Positions 12,444-23,064 of a stretch of 64,000 bases of DNA are shown piece by piece. Position numbers and translations under genes: made by a program. Source of the stretch: Allolobophora icterica (taxonomy: Eukaryota; Annelida; Clitellata; Crassiclitellata; Lumbricidae); contig OY744614.1 in assembly GCA_963556255.1 (NCBI GenBank), positions 36,284,659-36,348,658 on the forward strand, read 5' to 3'. Numbering within the stretch: the first letter of the stretch is position 1; each line of letters begins with the position of its first letter. Below the pieces are notes generated by a model, which was not told the DNA's origin, ran no database searches, and was given only the letters and a program-made list of their open reading frames with translations.

Positions 12444-12457
12444 CGGACGAGCCCCCA
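12444..12457 (-). other. primer-binding site, tRNA-Pro type
   Basis: TGGGGGCTCGTCCG read on the minus strand, 2 nt inside the 5' LTR. It matches the first 14 nt of the tRNA-Pro-complementary primer site known from gammaretroviruses. Confidence 0.85.
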
Positions 12458-12459
12458 TA

Positions 12460-12939
12460 TGTTACGGCCGGGAGATGTAACATAAACTAATTAACAAATA
12501 AGAACGAAGAAATGTGATATTTTCAAAGTTTATATATAAAATCTAGGGGTATTTAACATTATACAATAAATTCAAGCTTAACGTAAAAGGTATACCAAAC
12601 AGAAGTTGACGACATGGAACGTCCACGAAACCAGCGTCCACAGCACAACCGAACAGAGAACACCCGTCAACAGCACGAGGTGAAAAACGTTTCAACGTAA
12701 CGGCCTGGTTCCAGCGGATACCAGTTACAGCAACAACCTACTAACTTCACCAGCTACAGAGTTGGCCGTCATTTAGACACAACCTGAGCACAACTTAAGA
12801 AAAGCTCAACACTTAACTACATACAATCGAGAGTTGGACTCTAGCTTATTCTAAACGACCAACCTCTTCAGCGCCTAAGAACAGACTGTCCTCCTGTACA
12901 CAGGTCACCGCCCCCTAAGACTACGTTAAGGGATGGACC

Positions 12940-12945
<6 letters not shown>
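12460..12945 (-). repeat. 5' LTR of the retrotransposon
   Basis: 486 bp, no mismatch found against 9426-9911. It should contain the element promoter; no clear TATA box was assigned. Confidence 0.95.
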
Positions 12946-12995
<50 letters not shown>

Positions 12996-13005
12996 TATAT
13001 ATGTA
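12946..13005. repeat. (TA)n microsatellite
   Basis: Continuation of the TA tract that was the insertion target of the LTR element, seen on its other side at 9389-9425. Confidence 0.9.
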
Positions 13006-13129
13006 TACAGGTCCATGCTTGTGCGTGTAAGTGCCTGTGTATATACTTGTACATAATAATATATAAAATGCTTTTATTTCTTATTCGAATTCTCCTTTTC
13101 CACGTTCTCTCCCGCCTCTTACTCTTCCT

Positions 13130-13930
13130 ACTTCTAAGAAGAACAGGAGAAGGAGGAGAAGGTTGAGGAGAGGAGGAAGAGGAGGAGGAGGAGGAGGAGG
13201 AGGAGGAAGAGGAGGAGGAGGCGGCGGAGGAGGAAACAGAAGAGCAGAAGAGCAAGAATGCCAGGATGAAGACAAAGTAGCAATATACACTATAGAAAGA
13301 AGTAGAGAAGGAGGAGAAAGAGGAGGAATGAGAAGGAAGGAGGAGGAGTTAGTAGGAGGGAGGATGAAGGAGGACGGGGAAGGAGTAAGAAGAGAAAGGA
13401 GAAGGAGGAGGAGGAAGAAGAAGAAAAAGAACAAGAGTAGGGGAGAAGGAGAAGGAGGAGTAAAGAGGAGGAGGGAGCAGGAGGGAGGAGGGCGGGGAAG
13501 GAGTAAGAAGAGGAAGGCGGAGAAGAAGGAGGAGGAAGAGGAGGAGGAAGAAGAGAAAGAAGAAAAAGAACAAGAGTAGGAGGAGGAGGAGTAAAGAGGA
13601 GGAGGGAGCAGGAGGGAGGAGGGAGGAGGACGGGGAAGGAGTAAGAAGAGGAAGGAGGAGGAGGAGGAGGAATAGGAGAAAGAAGAAAAAGAACAAGAGT
13701 AGGAGGAGAAGGAGTAAAGAGGAGGAGGAAGCAGGAGGGAGGAGGGAGGAGGACGGGGATGGAGTAAGAAGAGGAAGGAGGAGGAAGAGGAGGAAGAGAA
13801 AGAAGAAAGAGAACAAGAGTAGGAGGAGAAGGAGAAGAAGGAGGAGTAAAGAGGAGGAGGGAGCAGGAGGAAGGAGGAAGGGAAGGAGTAAGAAGAGGAA
13901 AGAGGAGTAGGAGGAGAAAGGAGGAGGAGA
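13130..13930 (+). repeat. polypurine tract I, imperfect (GGA/GAA)n
   Basis: About 800 bp almost entirely purine on the plus strand, built of GGA, GAA and AGAAGAGG units. A higher-order unit of roughly 110-120 bp recurs, marked by AAAGAACAAGAGTAGG at about 13427, 13566, 13688 and 13808. Opposite-strand frames give Leu/Ser/Pro-rich artefacts. Confidence 0.93.
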
Positions 13931-14036
13931 TTTGCGCCGTTACATGTGGCAGTGGTCAGTCACATTCGTTAAGCTCGTGTGCATTCTTCTATTTTACTTT
14001 ATTTTTAGCTCATATTTAGTCGTAATTATAAAATTA

Positions 14037-14500
14037 CAAAGAGGGAGAAGGGAGGAAGGAGGAAGGGAGGAGGAGAAAGGGAGGAGTAAGAGGAAGGAAT
14101 AGGTGAAAGAGGAAGAAGAAAAAGAATAAGAGTAGGAGGAGGAGTGAGGAGTGAGGAGAGAGAGGAGGAAGGAGTAAGAAGAGGGAGGAGGAGGAGGAGG
14201 AGGAGGAGGAGGAGGAGGAAGAAGAAGAGAAAAGAAGAGAAAAGAACAAGAGTAGGAGGATGAGTGAGGAGGGATGTGCAGGAGGGAGGAGGAGGGGCGA
14301 AGGAGAGAGGAGGGAGGAGGAAGGAGGAAGGAGTAAGAACAGGAAGAAGGAGAAGGAGGAAGAGAAAGAAGAAAACGAACAAGAGGAGGAGGAGGAGGAG
14401 GAGGAGGAGGAGGAAGAAGAAGAAGAAGAAGAAGGAGGAGGAGGAGGAGGAGGAGGAGGAGGAGAGGAGAAGGAGAAGGAGGAGGAAGGACATTGCGAAC
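14037..14500 (+). repeat. polypurine tract II, imperfect (GGA/GAA)n
   Basis: A second purine block with the same AAAGAA(C/T)AAGAG marker, separated from tract I by about 100 bp of ordinary sequence containing an AT-rich stretch. Confidence 0.93.
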
Positions 14501-14579
14501 AAGAATGCGAACAAGAAGAATGGGAAAAAGAAGTCCATAAGAGTGAAAATAATGCAACCTGGAACATCACCGAGTATGG

Positions 14580-15600
14580 CTGTGAATTCTTTTGACCTGT
14601 ACACAGCGCCTCTTCCTGAGGTTTTGGCAAAGTCGTCGTTCAAGACGATGACGAAAACCGAAGGTCTTGCTTGAGTTCTTTCTTCGGGGTTCAAAGGACG
14701 AATGGGTGTGAAGGAGGCGAGGTGTAAGCTGCGCATGCGCGATCACTCAATACGAACAACCTATAGGATACTTCAGCGCATGTTCCTCCGTCATCGATTC
14801 GCGCCATTTAAAGTGTCACCAACGCTCTCTAGATGGCGCTACGTGCGTCCGTTGCCATGCCAACGACCTTTCTGAAATAATAGTGCAGGTGATTTTCAAT
14901 TGCAACGCTTGCGCAACAACACATCTTTCCACGCATTCTGTGTTCTGTTTCTGTCCTGCTGGAAGTCCGTCTCAGTCCTGCTGAAAGTCCGTCTTGGTCC
15001 GCTTCGTCGCCTGCTCAGTCCAGGCCTGTAAAATATACGAAGAACCGGAGACCTACTCTGGGCCGCCTGCAAAAGCGATGGGCGGGCTCTTGTATGCTGT
15101 GGGCGGGATCTTACATGAATATTCAGCGAGCGCTGTCCAATCAGAGGCGCCGAGGACAACCGGCGAACGAGTACAGACTGTCGTCCGACGAGTTTATGCA
15201 AATGTTTGCCAAGCTGTCAGTCAACTGTCGCTTGGCGGAAAGCGATGGAAAAGCAGGAAGTGCGTCATCATTAGCCAGGAATCAGACGCGTATTTCATCA
15301 GTTGCATAAAATGCCATCGTCGTCAACGTCTTAGCTCTGACTTCGCTTGGGATTCGAACCGCACTTGTTGACACTTTCTGCCGATTCCTCGACATCTTAG
15401 GATTTCGTTTTCAAATATTATATGAGAGATTTTAATATAATTGTAGAAGATTAAATATATTATTGCCTAATAGGAACTTAAAGGAACTGGTTATTTGTCA
15501 CAGATAAAGAACATTTCGTGACTATTTGCAAGCGTCAGGTAGGACTATATTATAGTCAAAAGTCAAGTATAGCGTTAATATACAGAAAGAAACTCTTAGA
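14580..15600 (+). promoter_or_regulatory. foxQ2 upstream region
   Basis: Non-repetitive DNA between the polypurine block and the foxQ2 start. It holds an NRF1-like palindrome TGCGCATGCGC (about 14731-14741), a TTCAAAGG element (about 14689-14696; reverse complement CCTTTGAA, a TCF/LEF consensus), and CCAATCAG (about 15138). The transcription start is not determinable. An in-frame TAG at 15553-15555 closes the reading frame before the start codon. Confidence 0.45.
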
Positions 15601-17547
15601 ATGACGAGTCATGGCAAGGAGTCGGCTTCCAGTTTGACCGTCTTTCCCTACGGAATGATCGTTCCCGCTTCACCCGCCTCCGTCTCCAATGGAGGAGTGC
15701 TTCCTGGCCCACCTGGATACCTTCCCTATCCGTTTCCAGGCACCAGCGCCCAGATGATATGCGAGTTCGCGCGCGCACCCAACCATTTCCAACTGTACGA
15801 CTACCAGGCCCGACTTCAGAGACTCGGCTTTCAGGGTTACGCACTCGGGGCCAGCCACGGCGGACTCGGGGCCTTTCAACCTGGACCAGGAAACTTTCTG
15901 TCGTACCTGTACGGAAAGCACGAGCGCCCGGGAGCGAGCTACCCGCAGGAGGAGCCGAAACCGAGTCACAGCTACATCGGAATCATAGCAATGGCCATAC
16001 TCAGCTCAAAGGAGAAGAAGCTTGTGCTGAGCGACATCTACCAGTGGATCCTCGACAACTACCCGTACTTCCGGCGCAGAGGACCCGGATGGCGCAACAG
16101 TATCCGGCACAACCTGTCGCTCAACGATTGCTTCGTCAAGTCTGGTCGGAGCGCCAACGGGAAGGGACACTACTGGGCCATCCACCCGGCCAACATGGAC
16201 GACTTTCAGAAGGGCGATTTTCGACGTCGCCGTGCTCAGCGCAAGGTACGCAAGGCGATGGGTCTGGCCGTTCCTGATGACGAGGACAGTCCTAGTCCCT
16301 CTCCTACGCCAACCGCCGCCCTACAGGAGTGGCAGGCCAGGATGTTTGGAATTGGCGTTGGTTCCGGAGGAGGAGGTGGAGGAACCTCTGACTCGTGTGG
16401 AAGAGGCGATAGGAGCTTGGATGGAGTGGACAGTCCGGTTGGATCGCTGACCTTCGGAAACACTCCTTCTCCTCCTCATCCGGCTCTTCCACCGCCTTCG
16501 CTGACGGCCGCTGATGCTGAAGGAACGGGGTCTCTCCAGCAGATGACTCAGCGCTTCTCGGTGCCTCCGAGGTCTCTGACGGTCCTACCAAGGCAGACCA
16601 TATCGAAGAAACGTCCCTTTGACGTCGAGAGTCTCTTGGCGCCTGATCACGACGATCAGGGAGTCCACGTTCACCAGAGACTCTTCCTTCAGACATCGAC
16701 AGGGCTACGTTTAGCCGTCGACAGAACCAGTCACAAGGTGGCGCTTTTGTCGGACGCCGCCGGAAACTGCCGAGACTTCCCGAAGACGATCGATCTATCG
16801 CAGCAGACGAAGGTTGAGCGCTTGGAGATTCGGAAGTGGGAAGTGGAAGAGGAAGAGAAGGTGGATGAGAGGAAGAATGAGCAGGAAAAGGAGGAAGAGC
16901 AGAAGACGGATGAGGAGGAGAGGAAGAGGGAGAGTGATGAGTGCTTGGTCGTGGAGGAGAGCGTCAAGATCGCCAATGAAGGACAGGCTGATGAGGAACC
17001 TTCGAAGACAAAGGCTGAGGATATGACCCTCGCTCACCTGGATCAGATCCAGCGCTCAGCAGAGACTGCAGCCTCCGGATCATCATCATCATCATCATCG
17101 CCATCTTCGTCTTCTAGCAAACCGGAAGTGGTCGGAAACGAAGACCGGATGATCAACTCGTCGACCAGTCCTTCCGCCTTCCGCTTCGACATGGACAAAC
17201 GGAAGGAGGAGACTAAGAACGGAGATATCTCGCATCTTCCCACCGTCGAGGCAAAATCATCGCCTGCGGGAGTTGGAGTGGACATCCTCCTGAGGACGCG
17301 TTTTCCTCCGATCCACGTCAGTCCCTTCGGAAGAGCGAGGCACGAGGCTCTCCTGCAGCAGTCGTCGGGCTCCGGTCGCCTGATTCAGCCGAGCGCTGGT
17401 CCTACTCGACCGGCGCTGATACTCCAACCGTCGTCAAGATCCCAGTTTCCACGCTTTCCCTTCCAGATGAACGATGGAGGAAGAACGTTTCTTTTCCATC
17501 AAACGGTGACGTCGACCTCGGCTGTCAATCAACGCGGTTCGAGCTAA
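15601..17547 (+). CDS. foxQ2: forkhead transcription factor FoxQ2
   Basis: Uninterrupted 648-codon ORF, so an intronless coding region. ATG at 15601 is the first after an in-frame TAG (15553). The forkhead domain spans about residues 119-215: KPSHSYIGIIAMAILSS, the recognition helix block WRNSIRHNLSLNDCF, and GKGHYWAIHP, followed by KGDFRRRRAQRKVRKAMGL (about 203-221), the basic extension typical of FoxQ2. The C-terminal half is low complexity: Gly run (about 258-263), EH1-like RPFDVESLL (338-346, F340) that could recruit Groucho/TLE, a Lys/Glu-rich acidic segment (about 412-450) and a Ser run (about 490-505). In other animals FoxQ2 patterns the anterior/apical territory and is restricted by Wnt signalling. 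The family call is secure; function is inferred by homology. It is longer than many FoxQ2 proteins because of the acidic and Ser-rich tail. Confidence 0.95.
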   Translation: MTSHGKESASSLTVFPYGMIVPASPASVSNGGVLPGPPGYLPYPFPGTSAQMICEFARAPNHFQLYDYQARLQRLGFQGYALGASHGGLGAFQPGPGNFLSYLYGKHERPGASYPQEEPKPSHSYIGIIAMAILSSKEKKLVLSDIYQWILDNYPYFRRRGPGWRNSIRHNLSLNDCFVKSGRSANGKGHYWAIHPANMDDFQKGDFRRRRAQRKVRKAMGLAVPDDEDSPSPSPTPTAALQEWQARMFGIGVGSGGGGGGTSDSCGRGDRSLDGVDSPVGSLTFGNTPSPPHPALPPPSLTAADAEGTGSLQQMTQRFSVPPRSLTVLPRQTISKKRPFDVESLLAPDHDDQGVHVHQRLFLQTSTGLRLAVDRTSHKVALLSDAAGNCRDFPKTIDLSQQTKVERLEIRKWEVEEEEKVDERKNEQEKEEEQKTDEEERKRESDECLVVEESVKIANEGQADEEPSKTKAEDMTLAHLDQIQRSAETAASGSSSSSSSPSSSSSKPEVVGNEDRMINSSTSPSAFRFDMDKRKEETKNGDISHLPTVEAKSSPAGVGVDILLRTRFPPIHVSPFGRARHEALLQQSSGSGRLIQPSAGPTRPALILQPSSRSQFPRFPFQMNDGGRTFLFHQTVTSTSAVNQRGSS

Positions 17548-18640
17548 AATATCGAATGATTCGCACAAATAATTCGACTTAAATATGTTTCGCTTTTATT
17601 CTCTGTTTATAAAGAAAAAACTGACACGCTTGCTTTTAAAAGACGCTATAGAAAGGAGACTGATATACAGATTTAAAGAAAATCACGATTGACAGTTTTG
17701 CCTTAGGTGACCTGGTTTTCCAGATTATTATATTGTATTCATGCAGGGCAGATTCTTGTGTGACCCTCTCTCACATATAGTGTATATAATAGCCTACCCA
17801 GCTTTTTTCTGTCACCCTCTGTTATATGTGTAGTGCTTAACGACATCCTAAGAACCAGGGTCTTTGACGTCGACCCAAATTATAACCATACGTCATATGC
17901 AGATTATTAGTTGTATATCACGAACGTTCCAAAGGGAAAATAAGCTACGATTGTTTTCTCAGAATTTCTTTCTTTTAATTTGTTCCCTTAAAGCATTTAT
18001 GTACAAAAAGTCATTCTTAACGTTTAATATTTTGCTTTAACGCAACTGTTTTAATATTAAAATTTAAAAGTTGTAGAGTACTCGAATTAAAATCTGTACG
18101 AAATAAACAAGTTTTCACTCCTTCGCTGTTTGAAAACGTCGTGGTGCTTCGTATGCGCGTAAAAATAAATAAGGAAAATAATAACATGGTTAAATTTCAA
18201 CTTAATTATATTGATTGCATAATTGGTCATGAGCTATAGGCTAATCTTGTATAGGAAATCATAAGCCATAATAGTTCGCGCATGCGAAGTTCGCATACAT
18301 ATATATATCCGTGTATACGCGCTGTTTACGAAGGCTTATAATTGAACGTGTGATTTTATATTCACATTTTCTGCGATAATTTTGTTTAATAACAGTTTTG
18401 GTTTATAAGGTATACACCGAAGTCTTTTTTACATGTTAAAAATCAGCTTGTGTTTCTAAACTTTATATCCTGCAAAATACGTTCTTAAATCTTAATATTC
18501 AATTATTCTGTAATTATATTACGCAACGTTTGAACGATATCAATAATCTATAGAGGCCTATAGATATAATTATAACGGTCAATTTACGCGGATATACTAT
18601 ATATATAGGCCCAACATCTCTATCAATATCTCAAATGTCT
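17548..18640 (+). other. foxQ2 3' untranslated/flanking region
   Basis: AT-rich, no other gene seen. AATAAA hexamers occur at about 18102 and 18164 and are candidate polyadenylation signals, giving a 3' UTR of about 0.6 kb. Confidence 0.45.
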
Positions 18641-18647
18641 CATTGTC

Positions 18648-18770
<123 letters not shown>

Positions 18771-18789
18771 GTATACACTCCACTCAAAC

Positions 18790-19520
18790 CTGGGAGCGGG
18801 TCACATGCAATAATATGAAAACTATATTACGTTGGCTTCCATAGATCTATATTCGCTCAGTAACTCGATCATTCGATTTTTATGCACGTAAGAAGTAATG
18901 TACATGCATATATACATACATTCATAATCATACGTATACATACATACACAAATACACACATACACAAATACACACACTAAAAATGAACAATCCGAAATTT
19001 CCACGTGCTTCTCCTGTAAAGCCCTTCAGAATTGGACTATACATAAAGATTCCAGCAACACGACATCTGTTGCCAAGAATATCGTGGATGTATAGTCTCA
19101 ACGGGGAATATACTTCGGATATGTAGACTTTGCATCATCGGCTATCAGTGAACTCGCCATTCTTCGAACAGTTTGTATACCATCTTCAAGCCAGAGTCAG
19201 AAGCGATCATATATAGTACTGCAGATGCCTAATATGGTTTTGTGCTGTTTTGGGCTTTTCCTGATCCAACACTGCAGTAACATTTTACACCAACTGCCTA
19301 TTTTGTAAAATGTGAGCTTTTGACTTGAATTATTAAGAGATTACTTACTTACTTACTTACATGCAACAATATATGTAATTATATATACATATATATATAT
19401 ATACATACATTAGTAATATCTTGTACGATTCCTTCACCTCAGGATATATAATGATATATTTACATATATTCATTCGAGGATTTGTATAGCGCCTCTTCAA
19501 GGGAACTACTCAAGGGAACT
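18790..19520. other. unassigned sequence
   Basis: No gene recognised. Short (TACA)/(CACA) tracts near 18900-18975, (ACTT)n near 19344-19360 and TTTGTATAGCGCCTCTTCAAGG (about 19480-19501), a LINE-tail-like motif. Confidence 0.45.
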
Positions 19521-19524
19521 ACTA

Positions 19525-19672
19525 CATATACATACATACATACATACATACATACATACATACATACATACATACATACATACATACATACATACATACA
19601 TACATACATACATACATACATACATACATACATACATACATACATACATACATACATACATACATACATACA
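19525..19672. repeat. (TACA)n microsatellite
   Basis: About 37 nearly perfect tetranucleotide units. Confidence 0.98.
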
Positions 19673-19960
19673 TTAACTATATATTATATATTTCATGTCC
19701 TGCATGCATGAGGAATCCGTATACCGATAAAAACTTTCACGTCTGCCATGGGCGAGAAACGGTTGACAGAGAAGAGTGCACTAAAATATACGTCAACCCA
19801 AATTGTAATAAAATAGTTAAGCATTTTCCTAGAAAATGCACTGAATTGCTGCATGCATCCATGGCTGATATTTTGACAAACACGTGTATAGCCTACTCTT
19901 ATACAGTTGTTCTCAACAGATAAACAAACTTTGACGACAAAACTAACCATGCATTGTATT

Positions 19961-20129
19961 CAGGGGAGTCTATCCCCTCCCTAAGTTATTGGAGCAACTT
20001 CCTCTTCCCCTCTTCTTCCCATTTCCTCCTTCCTCCCCCCTAAAATGGTGGCTCACACACTGACAGATCTTCCCCCTATTTCTTGGATGGAGCGTTTGCT
20101 CCAAGGTTTGTATGGTGTAGACGCCCCTG
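19961..20129. mobile_element. hAT-type MITE, 169 bp
   Basis: Ends CAGGGG(A)GTCTAT and, as reverse complement of the right end, CAGGGGCGTCTAC. Flanks ATTGTATT and ATGGTATG match at 6 of 8 positions, a possible worn target duplication. A relative in opposite orientation hosts the nested cluster at 32775-34531. Confidence 0.7.
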
Positions 20130-20303
20130 ATGGTATGGAAAAGCCTATTCAAAAAGCCACTAAAATATTGCAACTCTGCAAAGTAGAGAAAACGACTATG
20201 CATATAAGTGTGCAACAAAAGACTAAAGAAGAGCGAATTATATATGAGCAGGCCATATATACACTACATTTTGCTATGCAAGTGCTACACAAGTGCTCTG
20301 ATA

Positions 20304-20460
20304 CATACATACATACATACATACATACATGCATACACGCATACATTAATACGTATACGTACGTACATACATACATACGTACGTACATACATAGCCTACA
20401 TACATGCATACATGTACACTTATATACATATACATATATAATATATATATATATACATGT
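20304..20460. repeat. imperfect (CATA)n / (CGTA) / (TA)n array
   Basis: Tetranucleotide CATA units with CGTA variants, passing into TA repeats. Confidence 0.9.
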
Positions 20461-20990
20461 GCACTCATATATGTCTGTGTTCAAGTCTTGCATTTATTTA
20501 TTAATGATATTTATATAGCGCCTGCCACGCGTAATCAGAGACTTTCGCATATATGTATACCTATAGCGGTTAATAATTTAATAATAGTCTAATAATAATT
20601 ATCATAAATAATAATCAGTAAATAATCAAATAAGTGGTTAATAATAATAACCTGATTTCATATTACCCGTGCACTGTTCGCATTACACACTCTCTGATTT
20701 GGTTGTAAATGATAAATTCTTATGCTGTATACAACTCATGGTTATTGAATAAAACACGTGCATGCAACAAACAAAATTGAAAGCTATAATCTCAATATCT
20801 GAAAAAGTCACAGAAATGTTAATTGTATTAAAATCACTCGTATGCACTAGTTCAAACTGCCTGACATATAGTATACGTTTACCAACAGAAGATATACAAA
20901 GATTCAACCTAATTGGAGTAATCTATTATAATATAATTATAATAATTGCAAGAGTGGATGTTCATTAGATGATTAGAGGGATACAGAATT
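20461..20990. other. unassigned AT-rich DNA
   Basis: TATTTATATAGCGCC at about 20507 is another copy of the recurrent LINE/SINE tail motif. No exon is recognised. Confidence 0.45.
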
Positions 20991-20999
20991 ACAACTTGT

Positions 21000-21600
21000 G
21001 AATGAAAAATAAAGTGCTTAACTGTGCTGCCCGTCTAATCTATATGGCCGGACACCATCCGATCATGTCACCGATCTGTGGGGGATACGAGGGATACCCG
21101 TACTCCCACTTTTTGGATGGGGGTACGGTACCCTCCACTTTTTTAACAATGCCAATCAATATTTTATTATTGTGCCTTAAATTCCCAGAGATGGTCGCCA
21201 TGCGAAAAGCGAAAGTGGAAAAGAAATTGGTAGCCCCACTTTTTAGACCAACGCACAGCAACGTACACTGGCTGCGTGTTCCTCAGCGAATTACGTACAA
21301 ACTGTGATCACCTATAAAAGCACTGAATGACCTCATGCCAGATTATATCTCTGACTTCTGCATTCGGGTAGCAGACAACCGGAACAGATGTCGGTTATAC
21401 GATTCTCGTCGAAAAAGCAACTACAAGTCCCGCGGTCATCTACGAGGTTTGGCGACTGTTCCTTCTCTGTCGCTGGAACAACTGCTTGGAACAGTCTTCC
21501 CGGCCATGTGAAGAATGCGTCATCTCTGGAGACATTCAATCACAGCTCAAAACCTAACTCTTCAAACAATCGTACACGACTGCCATTGAATTTTCGAACT
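21000..21600 (+). pseudogene. LINE reverse-transcriptase C-terminal fragment with MITE insertion
   Basis: Plus-strand reading gives VLNCAARLIYMAGHH (about 21014-21058), then after an interruption HWLRVPQRITYKL, a stop, IKALNDLMPDYISDFCIRVA, and in another frame QVPRSSTRFGDCSFSVAGTT and WNSLPGHV. This is the conserved block after the RT domain in CR1/Jockey-like LINEs. Frameshifts and stops show it is dead. The interruption (about 21078-21245) is a MITE of the GGTACCCGTACC family. Confidence 0.82.
21078..21245. mobile_element. hAT-type MITE, GGTACCCGTACC family, copy 1
   Basis: Shares GTGGGGGATACGAGGG(A/G)TACCCGTAC at the left, an internal AATGCCAATCAATATTTTATTATT and a TAGACCAA right end with copies at 28593, 29992, 31368 and 37289. 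It interrupts a LINE reading frame. Its own left terminus is worn. Confidence 0.7.
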
Positions 21601-21639
21601 CATGTATACAACACCCTTTCCTTCGGCCTCGGCTGTTCT

Positions 21640-21725
21640 GGGGAGGGGGATAGAGCAGTGGTTACACTCATGGCCAGGAGAGCATAAGGTACGCGGATCG
21701 ACTCCCGTAACCCCCCCTCTAGGGC
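21640..21725 (+). mobile_element. tRNA-derived SINE head (candidate)
   Basis: TAGAGCAGTGG (about 21649) fits the Pol III A box and GGATCGACTCC (about 21697) is one mismatch from the B box. Nearby sequence does not fold as a tRNA by eye. Confidence 0.6.
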
Positions 21726-21867
21726 GGCGCCTTGCATGGCTGCCAAACCGTGTGTTTTAGGCCTATTATCTTGATTGTACTTTCATCTTAGTGAGTCTGT
21801 CGGTTTGAAATAATAAAGAATATAATTATTATTATTATTGTTCTACGACGCTGTACAAATCCTCTTA

Positions 21868-22171
<304 letters not shown>

Positions 22172-22199
22172 ACCCAAATTCCTGTGTGCGCCCATGGTA

Positions 22200-22675
22200 A
22201 CATCTTTTGTGTAGCGCCACAATTTTTCGCTCAGCGGCTCATACATAAGGCGACCTGCATGGACCGGAAGGACGATCGCTGTCGGTGGTTGAAGGCTGTG
22301 ACGGTCGGCGGTCATGACAGTAATTAGTCGCTAATTCAACGGTTGGCAAATTGTTATCGAACTGCCGCCGAAGGTCGCGTAATCTGATGCGCTACGCCTG
22401 GGAAATCAACGGCCCATGGTCAGTATATATGGGGGACGATGATCATGAGCATCTTCGGACGGGGGAGGAGGAGAGGTCCGTGGTCGAGGCTGCAGAGGAT
22501 GGAGCGTTGAAGGATGAAACGGAAGGACGAAGGAAAAAGAGGCTAATCTAGTCATCTGGTCATCTATATGGTCATCGTGCCCGCGTCCCATAGGATGACC
22601 AATTGGCCGCCATAGAACAACGCATGAAAAAGGCGCTGTGAAAATGAATCGCCCGAAAGCTATAATTATGGGCCT
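22200..22675. other. unassigned, moderately GC-rich sequence
   Basis: A 66-codon frame (22351-22551) shows no recognisable family. No repeat family identified. Confidence 0.4.
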
Positions 22676-22676
22676 T

Positions 22677-22768
22677 GTGTGCGTGTGTGTGTGCGTGTGC
22701 GTGTGCGTGTGCGTGTGCGTGTGCGTGTGCGTGTGCGTGTGCGTGTGCGTGTGCGTGTGCGTGTGCGT

Positions 22769-22817
<49 letters not shown>
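22677..22817 (+). repeat. (GTGTGC)n-(GT)n alternating purine-pyrimidine array
   Basis: About 140 bp of strict purine-pyrimidine alternation, first GTGTGC hexamers then pure GT. Confidence 0.97.
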
Positions 22818-22820
<3 letters not shown>

Positions 22821-22996
22821 ATATAATATATAAGGACTCTGTTGACTGACTTGCTGTTGTCACCTATTGAGAAATCTTGAAGAAGTTTATCCAACCAATT
22901 ATTCCTGGTGACACCACCGTGCGCATGTGCACCTTGATGCTCGTCCGAGAGTCAAGATACATATGCGCGCATGCACATACACACACATGTCCTTTT

Positions 22997-23024
22997 ATAT
23001 ATATATAAATATATATATATATCC

Positions 23025-23062
<38 letters not shown>
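22997..23062. repeat. (TA)n microsatellite with short interruptions
   Basis: TA repeats with ATCCAATT interruption. Confidence 0.9.

Positions 23063-23064
<2 letters not shown>

Larger units (their letters stand above)
9426..12945 (-). mobile_element. young LTR retrotransposon, gag-like ORF only, minus orientation
   Basis: Two 486-bp direct repeats (9426-9911 and 12460-12945) show no difference that I could find and begin TG and end CA. Each outer flank shows ATAT, fitting a 4-bp target duplication but ambiguous inside (TA)n. In transcription order (minus) the LTR at 12460 is followed after 2 nt by TGGGGGCTCGTCCG (12457-12444), matching the first 14 nt of the tRNA-Pro primer site, and a purine run (9925-9913) precedes the other LTR. 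The 2.5-kb interior has one 680-codon ORF and no reverse transcriptase, RNase H, integrase or protease motif. It therefore needs enzymes from a partner element. LTR identity implies a recent insertion. Confidence 0.95.

Noticed and set aside
13081..14736. Several frames of 110-236 codons rich in Ser/Leu/Pro or Glu/Arg/Gly
   Set aside because: Arise from the polypurine tracts; no codon bias or family signature.
15670..16696. Antisense and shifted frames within foxQ2
   Set aside because: Overlap the conserved forkhead frame and lack homology.
20045..20518. 157-codon plus-strand frame
   Set aside because: It starts inside the MITE at 19961 and ends in tetranucleotide repeat.
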